From Ignavibacteria bacterium CG2_30_36_16 (GTDB lineage Bacteria; Bacteroidota; Ignavibacteria; Ignavibacteriales; Ignavibacteriaceae): 50,335 nucleotides of DNA. Numbering within the stretch: the first letter of the stretch is position 1; each line of letters begins with the position of its first letter. Made by a program: the position numbers and the translations under genes. Shown here piece by piece: positions 1 through 9,462 of the stretch. Below the pieces are notes generated by a model. The model saw only the letters and a program-made list of their open reading frames with translations. It was not told the DNA's origin and ran no database searches. Location of the stretch: positions 1 through 50,335 of the forward strand of contig MNYQ01000211.1 in NCBI GenBank assembly GCA_001873185.1, written 5' to 3'.

Positions 1-18
1 AATTAGTGTAATTTATTT

Positions 19-46
19 GCAGGCGCTTGGGTTTGCAAGCGCCTGC
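19..46. terminator. Strong hairpin at window start
   Basis: A perfect 10-bp stem (GCAGGCGCTT / AAGCGCCTGC) with an 8-base loop is followed by an AT-rich stretch with a run of A. It is probably the terminator of a gene lying left of the window. The rest of positions 47-318 shows no convincing gene, only a possible promoter for the next gene. Confidence 0.55.
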
Positions 47-199
47 ATAATATATAAAAAAATATTGATTTTTTTTAATCCCTCAAATTTTTTCCAACTA
101 ACTATCGCCAACTGAAACCATGCGTCCGGAAAACATATTAACAAACAATTGTTATAAGCGGCAATTTAAATTTTCAAGATCAAAAAAAATATCGCCATC

Positions 200-234
200 T
201 TGAGATGGAAACCGGCACATCTTTACTAATTTTG
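200..234 (+). promoter_or_regulatory. Possible promoter of the metallophosphoesterase gene
   Basis: TAATTTTG at 227-234 matches the Bacteroidota -7 consensus TAnnTTTG. A TTG at 200-202 lies 24 bases upstream, somewhat farther than the usual 17-23. The implied leader is about 80 nt. Confidence 0.3.
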
Positions 235-318
235 TATCCAATCATCAATAAATATTTTAAAGAAACTTTAAAGTGGGTTTTAACGTTTTATAATATGAAC
301 TAAAAAAGAAAATTATTT

Positions 319-1461
319 ATGGCTCTATTTTTTATAATCTTTTTTGCTGTTTACGGCAGCGCTAACTTTTATCTTTTTATAAGAGGATGGCAGGCGTTAT
401 CGGCTTATCCGGTTTTAAAACCTTTTTACACAGCAATATTTTTACTTTCGGCATCATCTTATATTGTGGCAAAATTTTTCAATGAAAGACTTACCGGCGG
501 GCTGTATGATTTCCTTCTTTGGATCGGTTCGCTCTGGTTCGCATTTATGCTTTATTTCTTTCTGTGGATATTACTGGTTGATTTAATACGATTAGCAAAT
601 CACTACATTCCATTCTTTCCTGTTTATGTTAAAGAAAATTATGGGCTAATCAAACTAATAACTTTCGCTGTTGTGCTTATATCCACCGGCGCTATTGTGC
701 TTGCCGGGTATTTTAATACGCGCATAATTGATATAAGAACATTAAACATAACAGCATCAAAAAAAGGAAGCGGCATTAAGGAACTCAATATAGTAATGGC
801 TTCCGATTTTCATTTGACGCCGGTTAATGACGGAAAATTGCTTAACGATATTGTTGAGAAAATTAATTCACTAAATCCCGACATAATTCTTTTCCCCGGC
901 GATATTGTTGACGAAAAATCAAAAATACTCGACAGAAGAAACATCGGCAAAGTATTTGAAAAATTAAAAACCAAATACGGCGTTTATGCATCAACCGGCA
1001 ACCATGAGTTTATAAGCGGTATAAAGCAGAGCGTTGATTATATGCAAAGGCACGGAATAAATGTACTGCGCGATACGTCAATAAAAATAAACGACAGCTT
1101 TTATATTGCAGCGCGGGATGACGTGAGTAAAAAAAGTTTTTCCGGCAGCGACAGAAAAAATATTCAAGAAGTACTTGCGGGAGTTGATAAAAACTTCCCG
1201 GTGATTCTGCTCGACCATACACCGATCCGTCTTGCTGAAGCAATGAATAATGATGTTACATTACAATTATCAGGGCATACGCATCACGGACAGATGTTAC
1301 CAATAAATTTGATTACTAAAGCAATCTATGATGTGAGCCGTGGATATTTGAAGAAGGGCAGCACTCACTATTATGTTTCTTCCGGAGTCGGAACCTGGGG
1401 TCCGCCTGTGCGTTCTGGCAGCCGTTCAGAAATAGTGAATATAAAAATAAAGTTTGAGTGA
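319..1461 (+). CDS. Membrane-anchored metallophosphoesterase (YkuE/YaeI-like)
   Basis: Calcineurin-like metallophosphoesterase attached to the membrane. The N-terminal 135 residues hold about four hydrophobic segments (roughly 1-22, 35-52, 63-90, 109-131). The catalytic domain follows, with the metal-binding blocks in order: SDFH (D163, H165), GD (D195), GNHE (227-230), a histidine in 'LLDH' near 300, and GHTHHG (319-324). This order is typical of the YkuE-like family, members of which act on lipid-linked or phosphodiester substrates; the substrate here cannot be told. The length of 380 residues fits the family version with an N-terminal membrane domain. It stands alone, pointing away from the minus-strand helicase pair. 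All catalytic motifs look intact, so activity is likely. Confidence 0.85.
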   Translation: MALFFIIFFAVYGSANFYLFIRGWQALSAYPVLKPFYTAIFLLSASSYIVAKFFNERLTGGLYDFLLWIGSLWFAFMLYFFLWILLVDLIRLANHYIPFFPVYVKENYGLIKLITFAVVLISTGAIVLAGYFNTRIIDIRTLNITASKKGSGIKELNIVMASDFHLTPVNDGKLLNDIVEKINSLNPDIILFPGDIVDEKSKILDRRNIGKVFEKLKTKYGVYASTGNHEFISGIKQSVDYMQRHGINVLRDTSIKINDSFYIAARDDVSKKSFSGSDRKNIQEVLAGVDKNFPVILLDHTPIRLAEAMNNDVTLQLSGHTHHGQMLPINLITKAIYDVSRGYLKKGSTHYYVSSGVGTWGPPVRSGSRSEIVNIKIKFE

Positions 1462-1586
1462 GCAGTAAGTTATAGAACTCAAGTTGACCGCAATAAAATA
1501 ATAGGTTTATTTTTTAACTCTGATCCTTTATCTAACGGACTGCCTATTTAGTTTTGCCTGTGCGGCTTATTACGTTTGCTCTACTG

Positions 1587-2411
1587 TTAATCATCACATC
1601 GTTCTTCAATTCTAACGCCAAATAGTTCGCAGCCGCCGTACTCGCAGCGATGGAGATAAAAACGAACATCCCACTTTTTATCTACGACAGTTTCTTTCTT
1701 CTGCTCATGCTTTGTATTTAAAGTTGCGGTAACTTCTATTGTATCTCTAACGTCAAAATTTTCATACGAAACAGTATGATTAACTACTTTCCCGCTTTTA
1801 TTTAACAACATGTTAAATGTATTATAAAAGTTTTCTCGCAATGGTTTCAAATCGTTGATGAACAAGGCATGATCGGCTAAATAAGTATAATAGTATTTCT
1901 CGTTTGCTTCCAGAAAAAGCTCTGTCAGCACCGAGTCAATAGCATCCTTCGAATCTAATTTATCGTTCGGGTGGAACTCCTCATAAATATAATTGCAAGT
2001 CCAGCCGGGTATTTTAATATTTTCAATTTCATTCTGCGGGAGTTCTTCGGTGAGAAAAATATAATAATCTCTATCGCTCACATCGCTTTTTTCAATAATG
2101 TCGATATTAATTTGATGATCAAAATAAATGTTTAAAACATTTTCAATTTCAGCGGCAATATTACCGGGCGAAATTTCATCAATGCTTTTAAAAATAGGGC
2201 TGCCGATGTATTCGGACACTTTTATAGAGACTGCATTTTCACTCAGGTTTTCATACTGCTCTACATTATTAAGGAAGTGATTCTCAATTTCCGGGTCAAC
2301 GCCGGATTCTGATTCATAAAAATCCGCACCGTATTTTTCCTCAAGTTCTTTTTTCTTTTTTTTGTTTTGTTCATTCAGAAAAAATTTCTTAGCATCCTCG
2401 GTGTAATCCAT
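1587..2411 (-). CDS. Hypothetical protein, partner of the SNF2 helicase
   Basis: A 274-residue soluble protein that I do not recognise. It begins with a very charged lysine/glutamate-rich segment (about residues 6-26), has no signal peptide or membrane segment, and is acidic overall. The gene starts 12 bases after the stop of the upstream SNF2 helicase gene, so the two are almost certainly cotranscribed, with this gene second. The tight pairing suggests a function linked to the helicase (regulatory subunit or shared nucleic-acid process), but no motif supports a specific role. Three cysteines near the C-terminus could be structural; no clear zinc motif is seen. Confidence 0.7.
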   Translation of the reverse strand: MDYTEDAKKFFLNEQNKKKKKELEEKYGADFYESESGVDPEIENHFLNNVEQYENLSENAVSIKVSEYIGSPIFKSIDEISPGNIAAEIENVLNIYFDHQINIDIIEKSDVSDRDYYIFLTEELPQNEIENIKIPGWTCNYIYEEFHPNDKLDSKDAIDSVLTELFLEANEKYYYTYLADHALFINDLKPLRENFYNTFNMLLNKSGKVVNHTVSYENFDVRDTIEVTATLNTKHEQKKETVVDKKWDVRFYLHRCEYGGCELFGVRIEERCDD

Positions 2412-2423
2412 ACAGCCTCCAAT

Positions 2424-5400
2424 TTATTCAAACAACATGTTAATATCTTCCTTAGTAAGATTTTTAAGCAGCCCCGAATCGGTTGATATTATTTCTTCAA
2501 CAAGTTTTTTCTTTTTTTCTTGAAGATGAAGTATCTTTTCTTCGATAGTATTTTTTGTGATAAATTTATAAACGAACACTTGTTTATCCTGCCCGATGCG
2601 GTGTACACGGTCTGTCGCCTGATTTTCAACGGCGGGGTTCCACCATGGATCGTAATGGAAAACATAATCGGCTTCGGTTAGATTTAGTCCGAATCCGCCG
2701 GCTTTTAAACTAATTAAAAAGATTTTTATTTCATCAGATTCTTTAAAATTCTTTATTCGTTCTTCTCTATTGATTGTGCTTCCGGTAAGATATTCATATT
2801 TAATATTTCCTTTTTCGAGATGCTCTTTCATAAGTTCCAGCATTTTAACAAACTGAGAAAAGACGAGAGCTTTATGTCCTTCCCCAACAACCTTTGTAAG
2901 CATCATTTTGAATTCTTCGAACTTACCCGACATTTTTTTATAGCTATTTTCCACAAGAATTGGATGGTTGCAAATTTGTCTTAACCGGAGCAATCCTTCC
3001 AAAACCTTAAATCCGCTTTTCTTAATTCCCTCCGTTTCTATCACTTTCAAAATTTCGTAACGAATTGAATCCCTCCAAAAATTATAAATGCGCGCTTGAT
3101 CTTTTTCCATTTCGCAGTAATGAATCGTTTCACTTTTCGGCGGTAATTCTTTTGCAACTAAATTTTTAGTTCGGCGCAATATGAACGGATAGATTGATCG
3201 CTTCAAAACAGCTAATGCATTTCCATCGCTGTTTTTTTGAATTCCCTTTACAAATGACTCGTTGAATTTATTATAAGAGCCAAACAGTCCCGGATTTAAA
3301 AATGACATTTGCGACCATAATTCCGTTAAATTATTTTCAATCGGTGTGCCTGTTAAGCAAAGGCGGTAATTAGATTTAAGATTCCGTATAGCTCTGCCAG
3401 TTCTTGAAATAGGATTCTTGATTTTTTGCGATTCATCTAAAATGATGTAATGAAATTTGAAATTGCTCAGAAAATTATAATCGCGCAAAACGATTCCATA
3501 ACTCATAATCACAACGTCATATTTGTTTAGATGCAGCTCGCTATCTTTCTTTCTATCGTTGCCGGTATGGTTTAGAACGGAAAGTGACGGAGCAAATTTA
3601 TTTATTTCATCAATCCAATTAAAAACAACGGAAGTAGGCGCAATAATCAAGTTAGTGAAATTTTCCTTTTTTGATTTTTCATTCAACAAAAGGGAAATAG
3701 CTTGAATCGTTTTCCCAAGCCCCATATCGTCCGCCAGAATACCGCCGAAGGAATATTCCTTAAGGAAATATAACCAATCAAAGCCCGCTTTTTGATAATC
3801 GCGCAGCTTGCCTTTTAAATTTTTTGGAAGCCTTACTTGATTAATTTGCTCAAAGGATTTTAACTTCTTTACTCTCTCTTTAAATATTTCATCGGCTTTA
3901 GAATCGGCGGTATCTTCAATTATTGAATCTAATGCCAAAACTTGAATTTGTGAGAACCGTAATTTAGAATCGTGCACTTCGCCAAAAGCTAATGAATGCC
4001 TAAACTTATTTATCCACTCAATTGGCAAAATTCCTGTTGATCCGTCAGATAATTTTACATATTGTTTTTTGCTTTTTATCGCTGCGGTTAAATCAGAAAA
4101 TGTTACCGATGTTCCGTTGAAATCTATTTCGGTATCTAAATCAAACCAATCAATGCCCGAAGTAACTTTGAATGAAACTTTAGGATAGGCAGTATTTACT
4201 TTGAATGAGTTGAGCTTATCCTGTCCCAAAATTTCAAATCCCATTGCCTTAATGCCTTCGAAATTATTTAGAAGGAAATCAATCGGCTTCTGCCTTGGTG
4301 TAAAAACACCTATGGCTACCTCTTTAACATACAGAGCCTTGATACTTTCATAAGCTATTTGTTCAAATTTTTTGTCTCTATATACTGTTAATATTTTCCC
4401 GTCGTTGAATATAGACGTCAACTCTTCTGCCGGGTCGTAATTGAAATTGTTATCGGTATAAACAAATTGCAATTTAATAAGTAGGCGGGAGTCGGTTTCT
4501 TCTAATAATATTTTTTTAGTCGGAGTTTCGTGTGTTTCTACAATTTCATATTTGTTTGAAATGATAGGAAGCCTTGAAGCGATCTTCGGTAGTAAATCGT
4601 TTTCAAAAGTATTTATAAGCTCCTTTGGAACATTGATACAAAATTTATTTTCGGAAAAGATTAACAGTTGACTGTAACTAAGTTTATTTATTTTAAACAT
4701 TTTTTTGTCTACTAAAATCCAGAGCGGATCGTCAAGAGCAGGCGTAAGTTCAGCCGAAGTGCTGATTTTTTCCCCTTCGGATTCAATTATTAATTTTATC
4801 GCTAAATTATTGTCGCTTTCTTCAATTTGTAAATATGCTTCGGCGGCAGTCTTTAAAACTTCGATTTTATCATAATTATAAACATCAAATAAATAAACAT
4901 CCTTACCCGGCAGAAAATTAAGAATCTCAGCTATCCTATTTCTCCGTCTGATTGCCTCCGGCGAAAAATCATTATAACCAAAGAAATACGTGTCATAGAT
5001 ATGTTCGGATAAATAATCGAGTAATATTTTTTCCTCAAAATTGATAGGCATAACTTTATTATAATTAATGCTTGCTGCGGTATCTACCGAGGAGATTGTG
5101 CCATCATCTTTTAATCTTTGTCTAACAGGTTTTATTGATATTCTGGAATATGACAGCGTAATAGCATATCCCATTTTGTGAATAACTTTATTGTCCTTAT
5201 TAAGGTGGTCTTCATGATTAACAAAAGGAGAGAAAATGGATTTTAACGATGCGGCTTCGGATTCTAATTTTATTTTGGCTAATTCTTTTTCAGGAATCGG
5301 TGTATAAGGTTTTACGCCTTTGTTATCATAATCGGATGTTAGATCAAACGATGCCTGTGCTATTTTTTTTAGCTCATTTAATCTTCTATCCTGATCAAAA

Positions 5401-5672
5401 TAGCCGTTAGCAATCATATAGTAAACTAATGCCGCAAGGTGTTTGCATTCGGCGGTATTGAAGTAGGGACAGGTACAATACATATCAATAGGTTCGAGGT
5501 CTTCCGCAAAAGCAATCTTAACAAAATAATTTTGACTACCCAAAACCGTCGCCGTAAAATAGTCATCCTTAATTTGAAAATTATTTATCAATTTTAATCT
5601 AAAATAACTTTTCCCCCTTTCCGCAATAGTGGGAGTAAAATATTTTTTCAAAATGTTATTAGAAAGGCTCAT
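2424..5672 (-). CDS. SWIM zinc finger SNF2/Rad54-like helicase
   Basis: A 1082-residue SWI2/SNF2-family DNA-dependent ATPase. An N-terminal SWIM zinc finger is visible as C66-x-C68-x7-C76-x-H78. A long middle region (about 100-600) without recognisable motifs follows. The C-terminal half is the helicase core: Walker A 'DDMGLGKT' near 648, Walker B 'DESQ' near 744, 'CLTGTPIENN', 'FILRRTK', and the second RecA domain with 'ALVFSQF' and the QxxxRxxRIGQ-type motif VI near 1024. This is the bacterial SWIM-SNF2 architecture. Such proteins translocate on double-stranded DNA and are proposed to remodel bound proteins or act in repair or defence; the exact job is unknown. It heads a two-gene unit with the downstream hypothetical gene. 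Confidence 0.9.
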   Translation of the reverse strand: MSLSNNILKKYFTPTIAERGKSYFRLKLINNFQIKDDYFTATVLGSQNYFVKIAFAEDLEPIDMYCTCPYFNTAECKHLAALVYYMIANGYFDQDRRLNELKKIAQASFDLTSDYDNKGVKPYTPIPEKELAKIKLESEAASLKSIFSPFVNHEDHLNKDNKVIHKMGYAITLSYSRISIKPVRQRLKDDGTISSVDTAASINYNKVMPINFEEKILLDYLSEHIYDTYFFGYNDFSPEAIRRRNRIAEILNFLPGKDVYLFDVYNYDKIEVLKTAAEAYLQIEESDNNLAIKLIIESEGEKISTSAELTPALDDPLWILVDKKMFKINKLSYSQLLIFSENKFCINVPKELINTFENDLLPKIASRLPIISNKYEIVETHETPTKKILLEETDSRLLIKLQFVYTDNNFNYDPAEELTSIFNDGKILTVYRDKKFEQIAYESIKALYVKEVAIGVFTPRQKPIDFLLNNFEGIKAMGFEILGQDKLNSFKVNTAYPKVSFKVTSGIDWFDLDTEIDFNGTSVTFSDLTAAIKSKKQYVKLSDGSTGILPIEWINKFRHSLAFGEVHDSKLRFSQIQVLALDSIIEDTADSKADEIFKERVKKLKSFEQINQVRLPKNLKGKLRDYQKAGFDWLYFLKEYSFGGILADDMGLGKTIQAISLLLNEKSKKENFTNLIIAPTSVVFNWIDEINKFAPSLSVLNHTGNDRKKDSELHLNKYDVVIMSYGIVLRDYNFLSNFKFHYIILDESQKIKNPISRTGRAIRNLKSNYRLCLTGTPIENNLTELWSQMSFLNPGLFGSYNKFNESFVKGIQKNSDGNALAVLKRSIYPFILRRTKNLVAKELPPKSETIHYCEMEKDQARIYNFWRDSIRYEILKVIETEGIKKSGFKVLEGLLRLRQICNHPILVENSYKKMSGKFEEFKMMLTKVVGEGHKALVFSQFVKMLELMKEHLEKGNIKYEYLTGSTINREERIKNFKESDEIKIFLISLKAGGFGLNLTEADYVFHYDPWWNPAVENQATDRVHRIGQDKQVFVYKFITKNTIEEKILHLQEKKKKLVEEIISTDSGLLKNLTKEDINMLFE

Positions 5673-5738
5673 AAATCTACTCGTTAATCGAAACTAATAA
5701 ATAAAATGTTGTGAATAAATATAGTGTAAAATAAGGAA

Positions 5739-5771
5739 CAAATTTAAGATGAGTTGATTAATAAAAACAAA
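5739..5771 (-). promoter_or_regulatory. Promoter of the SNF2 helicase unit
   Basis: On the minus strand TTTG is followed, after 21 bases, by TAAATTTG, an exact TAnnTTTG match at 5739-5746. Transcription would start about 60 bases before the helicase start codon. Confidence 0.5.
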
Positions 5772-5858
5772 GCGAATTAGAATAGTCCGGTGAATTATAA
5801 CAAGTTAAATTTCTTCGCACGCTCTCAATAGTCTTCAAACACACCGGGCAATTAAAAA

Positions 5859-5881
5859 AGCCGGCGCTGTTAACACCGGCT
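5859..5881 (-). terminator. Terminator of the lrp-glnA operon
   Basis: On the minus strand a stem AGCCGG...CCGGCT, with an inner palindrome TGTTAACA, is followed at once by a run of six T (plus-strand 5853-5858). It lies just past the glnA stop and fits a Rho-independent terminator. Confidence 0.75.
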
Positions 5882-5933
5882 ATAAACAAAGGGAAAATAC
5901 CTTTTGTCAGTTTTCTATCTATTCACCACAATC

Positions 5934-7361
5934 TTAAACATCATAATACAAATTAAACTCGAATGGATGCGGCTGCAGCGCCATCGGTCTAATTTCTTTT
6001 TCAACTTTATATTTTATCCATGTTTCAATAACGTCTTCAGTAAATACATCTCCTTTAAGAAGATATTCATGATCTTCGGCAAGCGCTTTTAAAGCAGCAT
6101 CCAAACTTCCCGGAGTTGATGGAACATTTTTCAATTCTTCGGGAGCCATATCATAAATGTCTTTATCAAGCGGTTCTCCCGGATCAATACGGTTTATAAT
6201 GCCATCTATACCTGCCATCAATATTGCTGAAAAAGCGAGATATGGATTACATGATGGATCCGGACATCTGAATTCCACACGTTTTGCTTTAGGACTGTTT
6301 GAATACATCGGGATGCGAATTGCCGCGCTTCGGTTGCGCTGAGAGTATGCAAGATTTACAGGCGCTTCGTAACCAGGCACAAGCCGCTTAAATGAATTTG
6401 TAGTTGGATTTGTAAAAGCAATTAACGAAGCGGCATGTTTTAAAAGTCCGCCTATAAAATATAAAGCAGACTCACTTAAGCCGGCATAGCCGTTGCCCGC
6501 AAAAAGAGGTTTCCCTTTTTTCCACAAGCTTGTGTGAACGTGCATACCGCTGCCGTTATCGCCAACAATCGGCTTTGGCATGTAAGTTACTGTTCGGTTG
6601 TTTTTACGCGCCGTATTTTTTACAATATATTTAAACATCAGAAGCTGATCTGCAGCTTTGATTATAGGCTGAAAATGCAGATCGATTTCACACTGCCCGC
6701 CGCTTGCAACTTCGTGATGCTGCGCTTCAACGTTTATACCGCATTTAATTAAATTAAGCACCATCTCGTTGCGCAAATCCATCAATTGGTCTGTCGGCGG
6801 AACCGGGAAATAACCTTCCTTGAAACGTGGTTTGTAACCAAGGTTCGGAGCTTCATCTCTGCCGCTGTTCCATCTTCCTTCAACCGAATCAACAACATAA
6901 AAACAACCGTTTGGTTTAGAATCGAAACGGACATCATCAAAAACAAAAAACTCTGCTTCGGGTCCAAAATAAGCTGTGTCGGCAATACCTGTTGAAAGAA
7001 GAAACGATTCCGCTTTCTGTGCAATATTGCGCGGGCATCGGCTGTATTTTTCTTTTGTCGCAGGTTCGTAAACATCGCATATAAGGCTTATTGTAGGCGC
7101 ATCGATGAAGGGATCTAAAAACATAGTTTCAGCATCGGGAATAATAAGCATATCGCTTTCGTTAATAACTTTCCAGCCGCGTATTGATGAACCATCGAAT
7201 CCAAATCCATCTTCGAACGAGCCGGCATCAAACTGGTTTACCGGAACAGTAAAATGCTGCCACTGTCCGGGAAAGTCCATAAACTTCATATCCACAAATT
7301 GAATATTATTTTCTTTAATATATTTTAACACCATTTCCGATGTTGATAACGCTTTAGCCAT
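5934..7361 (-). CDS. glnA: Glutamine synthetase, type I
   Basis: Catalyses ATP-dependent amidation of glutamate to glutamine, the main entry of ammonium into metabolism. The length of 475 residues is standard for class I enzymes. Visible signatures are the N-terminal 'DGSSIRGW', the metal-binding 'EAEFF', the ATP/glutamate region 'NGSGMHVH', '[17 protein letters not shown]' and the C-terminal '[11 protein letters not shown]'. A tyrosine near residue 402 in '[11 protein letters not shown]' sits where GSI-beta enzymes carry the adenylylated tyrosine, so covalent control is possible, though no adenylyltransferase is in the window. An Lrp/AsnC regulator gene lies 17 bases upstream in the same direction and shares its promoter, which suggests amino-acid-responsive transcription. 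Confidence 0.97.
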   Translation of the reverse strand: MAKALSTSEMVLKYIKENNIQFVDMKFMDFPGQWQHFTVPVNQFDAGSFEDGFGFDGSSIRGWKVINESDMLIIPDAETMFLDPFIDAPTISLICDVYEPATKEKYSRCPRNIAQKAESFLLSTGIADTAYFGPEAEFFVFDDVRFDSKPNGCFYVVDSVEGRWNSGRDEAPNLGYKPRFKEGYFPVPPTDQLMDLRNEMVLNLIKCGINVEAQHHEVASGGQCEIDLHFQPIIKAADQLLMFKYIVKNTARKNNRTVTYMPKPIVGDNGSGMHVHTSLWKKGKPLFAGNGYAGLSESALYFIGGLLKHAASLIAFTNPTTNSFKRLVPGYEAPVNLAYSQRNRSAAIRIPMYSNSPKAKRVEFRCPDPSCNPYLAFSAILMAGIDGIINRIDPGEPLDKDIYDMAPEELKNVPSTPGSLDAALKALAEDHEYLLKGDVFTEDVIETWIKYKVEKEIRPMALQPHPFEFNLYYDV

Positions 7362-7378
7362 TTGGTCTCCTAAATTAA

Positions 7379-7834
7379 TTATTGTTTAGTTATTTCAATT
7401 TCAGTTGTTTCTTTAATTGTAGAAAGTACGTATGTAGTTTTTGTTGCCGCAACGCCGGGCCACGCCTGAATATCGCCGAGTAGTTTTTCGAGCGCCTCTG
7501 TGTTTTTAGTAATAGCCTTTAGCATGTGCGAGCCTTCGCCGAGCACCGAATGGCACTCTATAATGAGGGGATTGTTTTTAACCCGTTTGATAAGTTCATT
7601 ATAATGTTTTGATGAATCCATCACCACGAGAATGAAAGCCATTATGTCATAACCGAATACTTTTTTATCGACCTTAGCATAATAACCCTGTATGATTTTC
7701 TTTTCCTCAAGTTTATTTAATCTTTCACTTAAAGAAGGAATTGATAATCCAACCGCTTCAGCAAGCTGGCTGCGTTTTGTGCGTCCATCTTTCTGAAGCA
7801 TATTAAGAATTTGAACATCTATTGAATCGAACAT
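7379..7834 (-). CDS. Lrp/AsnC family transcriptional regulator
   Basis: A 151-residue feast/famine regulator. The N-terminal winged helix (about residues 3-60) begins '[20 protein letters not shown]' and carries the family's helix-turn-helix '[19 protein letters not shown]'. The C-terminal RAM/ligand-binding ferredoxin-like domain covers about 65-145 and includes '[15 protein letters not shown]', the usual spot for amino-acid sensing. Members bind DNA as octamers or dimers and respond to amino acids. The gene is first in a two-gene operon with glnA and sits directly behind a consensus promoter. I infer that it controls glnA and probably itself. Confidence 0.92.
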   Translation of the reverse strand: MFDSIDVQILNMLQKDGRTKRSQLAEAVGLSIPSLSERLNKLEEKKIIQGYYAKVDKKVFGYDIMAFILVVMDSSKHYNELIKRVKNNPLIIECHSVLGEGSHMLKAITKNTEALEKLLGDIQAWPGVAATKTTYVLSTIKETTEIEITKQ

Positions 7835-7874
7835 AAAATCCTAAAACTATTTTTATTGATTAAAACATTGGCGG

Positions 7875-7905
7875 CAAATATATGCTGCTGAAAACTTATT
7901 TGCAA
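7875..7905 (-). promoter_or_regulatory. Consensus promoter of lrp-glnA
   Basis: On the minus strand TTG (7903-7905), 20 bases, then TATATTTG (7875-7882) form a textbook Bacteroidota -33/-7 promoter. The expected leader is only about 35 nt. The surrounding sequence has TTTGCAAA-like AT-rich patches that could hold Lrp sites, but no site can be assigned with confidence. Confidence 0.55.
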
Positions 7906-8249
7906 TAGTTATTATGTTAATTATGAAAAAATAACTTATTTATTTAGGCAATTATATCAAACCTGCCTCATTTTATAAGGCAGACCATCTTATCGCTTAA
8001 ACTTAGCAAATATTTGCAAAACAAATAAGGGTATTTCCAGATTCATTAAATTTCAATAGAATCTCTTGCAAAAGGTTTTCATGGATTGGATCGATTAAAC
8101 AAATTCGAAGCCGTTTGAGAAGAACTGACTTGTCTTCACTTCGCATTCATTCATTTCATGCAATCATGCCATTAAATTTTCTGCGTTAATAGTTTGCGAA
8201 AGAAAAAAATTAAGCATTCAGGTATTAAACAGTCCTAAGCCTGATTACA

Positions 8250-8280
8250 TTGATTAACATACTATTCTTATTTACTTTTA
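8250..8280 (+). promoter_or_regulatory. Likely promoter of dxr-rseP
   Basis: TTG (8250-8252), a 20-base gap, then TACTTTTA (8273-8280), which differs from TAnnTTTG at the last base. It would give a very short leader of 15 or so bases before the dxr ATG, which lacks a Shine-Dalgarno. The remaining 7906-8249 interval shows no gene. Confidence 0.4.
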
Positions 8281-8301
8281 CGGGCACTTTATGTTTAGAT
8301 T

Positions 8302-9444
8302 ATGAAAAAAGTATTAATTTTAGGCTCTTCCGGTTCAATCGGTGTAAATGCATTAAATGTTATTAAAAATTTCCCCGATAGGTTCGAAGCCGCCGCACTC
8401 ACTGTAAACTCCAGAATCGATATCTTAGAGAAACAAGTAGAGGAATTTAATCCCCCGCTTGTTGTCGTTAAAGATGATGAAGCAGCAAAAAAATTGCGGA
8501 AAAAAATAGGGAATAAGTGCGAAGTATTATCCGGAATAAACGGTTTGATAAAAGCTGCTGCCGAATGTGAGTATGATATTTTACTCGGGGCAATGGTTGG
8601 TTTTGCTGGACTTGCGCCTACGCTCGAAGCTGTAAAGCGCGGTAAAAGAATTGCATTAGCAAATAAAGAAACACTTGTTGTAGCAGGCGAGTTATTTACT
8701 AAAATGGCTGATGAATATAATGCAGAAGTAATTCCGGTGGATTCGGAACACAGCGCCATTTTCCAGTGTCTTGTCGGCGAAAACAAACTTGAAGTTGAAA
8801 AAATAATTCTTACTGCTTCCGGCGGTCCGTTCTTAAATAAGAGCAAAGAAATTTTCAAAACCGTAACCGTGGAAGAAGCTTTAAATCATCCTAACTGGAA
8901 AATGGGGAGCAAGATTACTATTGATTCGGCTTCGATGATGAATAAAGGACTTGAAGTAATTGAAGCATACTGGTTATTTGGAATGCCGCCTGAAAAAATA
9001 GAGGTGGTTATACATCCCCAGTCTATAATACATTCGATGGTGCAGTATAACGACGGCTCAATAAAAGCTCAGCTCGGTTTGCCCGATATGAAACTGCCTA
9101 TTCAATATGCACTTACATATCCGGAAAGACTTAAAAATAATTTCGAACGAATTAATATGCCCGCTATTGGATCATTAAGTTTTTTGCAGCCTGATATGGA
9201 AAAATTTAAGTGTTTAAAAATTGCTTACGATGTTCTTGATGCTGGCGGAACGGCTCCCTGTGTACTGAATGCTGCAAATGAAATTGCAGTAGAAAAATTT
9301 TTAACCGGAAAAATAAAATTTTCGCAGATACCTGAATTTATTACTGAAGCGCTGAATAAGATTGAAAACCATACTGCGCCGTCGCTTGATGTTATTTATG
9401 AGTGCGATAATCGCACTCGCGAATTTGTAAAACAATTAAGTTAA
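8302..9444 (+). CDS. dxr: 1-deoxy-D-xylulose 5-phosphate reductoisomerase
   Basis: Second enzyme of the MEP isoprenoid pathway: rearranges and reduces 1-deoxyxylulose 5-phosphate to methylerythritol 4-phosphate using NADPH and a divalent metal. The length (380 residues) is normal. The NADPH-binding loop 'GSSGSIG' is at 8-14, 'ALANKETLV' follows, the metal ligand region 'PVDSEHSA' and the substrate region 'SASMMNKGLE' are intact, and 'HPQSIIHSMV' marks the family. The next gene, rseP, starts 18 bases downstream, a pairing seen in many bacteria where dxr, rseP and other envelope genes cluster. The start is the only reasonable ATG. Confidence 0.97.
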   Translation: MKKVLILGSSGSIGVNALNVIKNFPDRFEAAALTVNSRIDILEKQVEEFNPPLVVVKDDEAAKKLRKKIGNKCEVLSGINGLIKAAAECEYDILLGAMVGFAGLAPTLEAVKRGKRIALANKETLVVAGELFTKMADEYNAEVIPVDSEHSAIFQCLVGENKLEVEKIILTASGGPFLNKSKEIFKTVTVEEALNHPNWKMGSKITIDSASMMNKGLEVIEAYWLFGMPPEKIEVVIHPQSIIHSMVQYNDGSIKAQLGLPDMKLPIQYALTYPERLKNNFERINMPAIGSLSFLQPDMEKFKCLKIAYDVLDAGGTAPCVLNAANEIAVEKFLTGKIKFSQIPEFITEALNKIENHTAPSLDVIYECDNRTREFVKQLS

Positions 9445-9462
9445 ACTGGAGAAATCTCTTTA

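Noticed and set aside
6782-7075. Minus-strand 97-residue ORF inside glnA
   Set aside because: It is a frame shadow of glnA with no family features; the glnA frame carries all motifs.
8295-8858. Minus-strand 187-residue ORF opposite dxr
   Set aside because: Serine-rich antisense shadow of dxr, which is intact on the plus strand.
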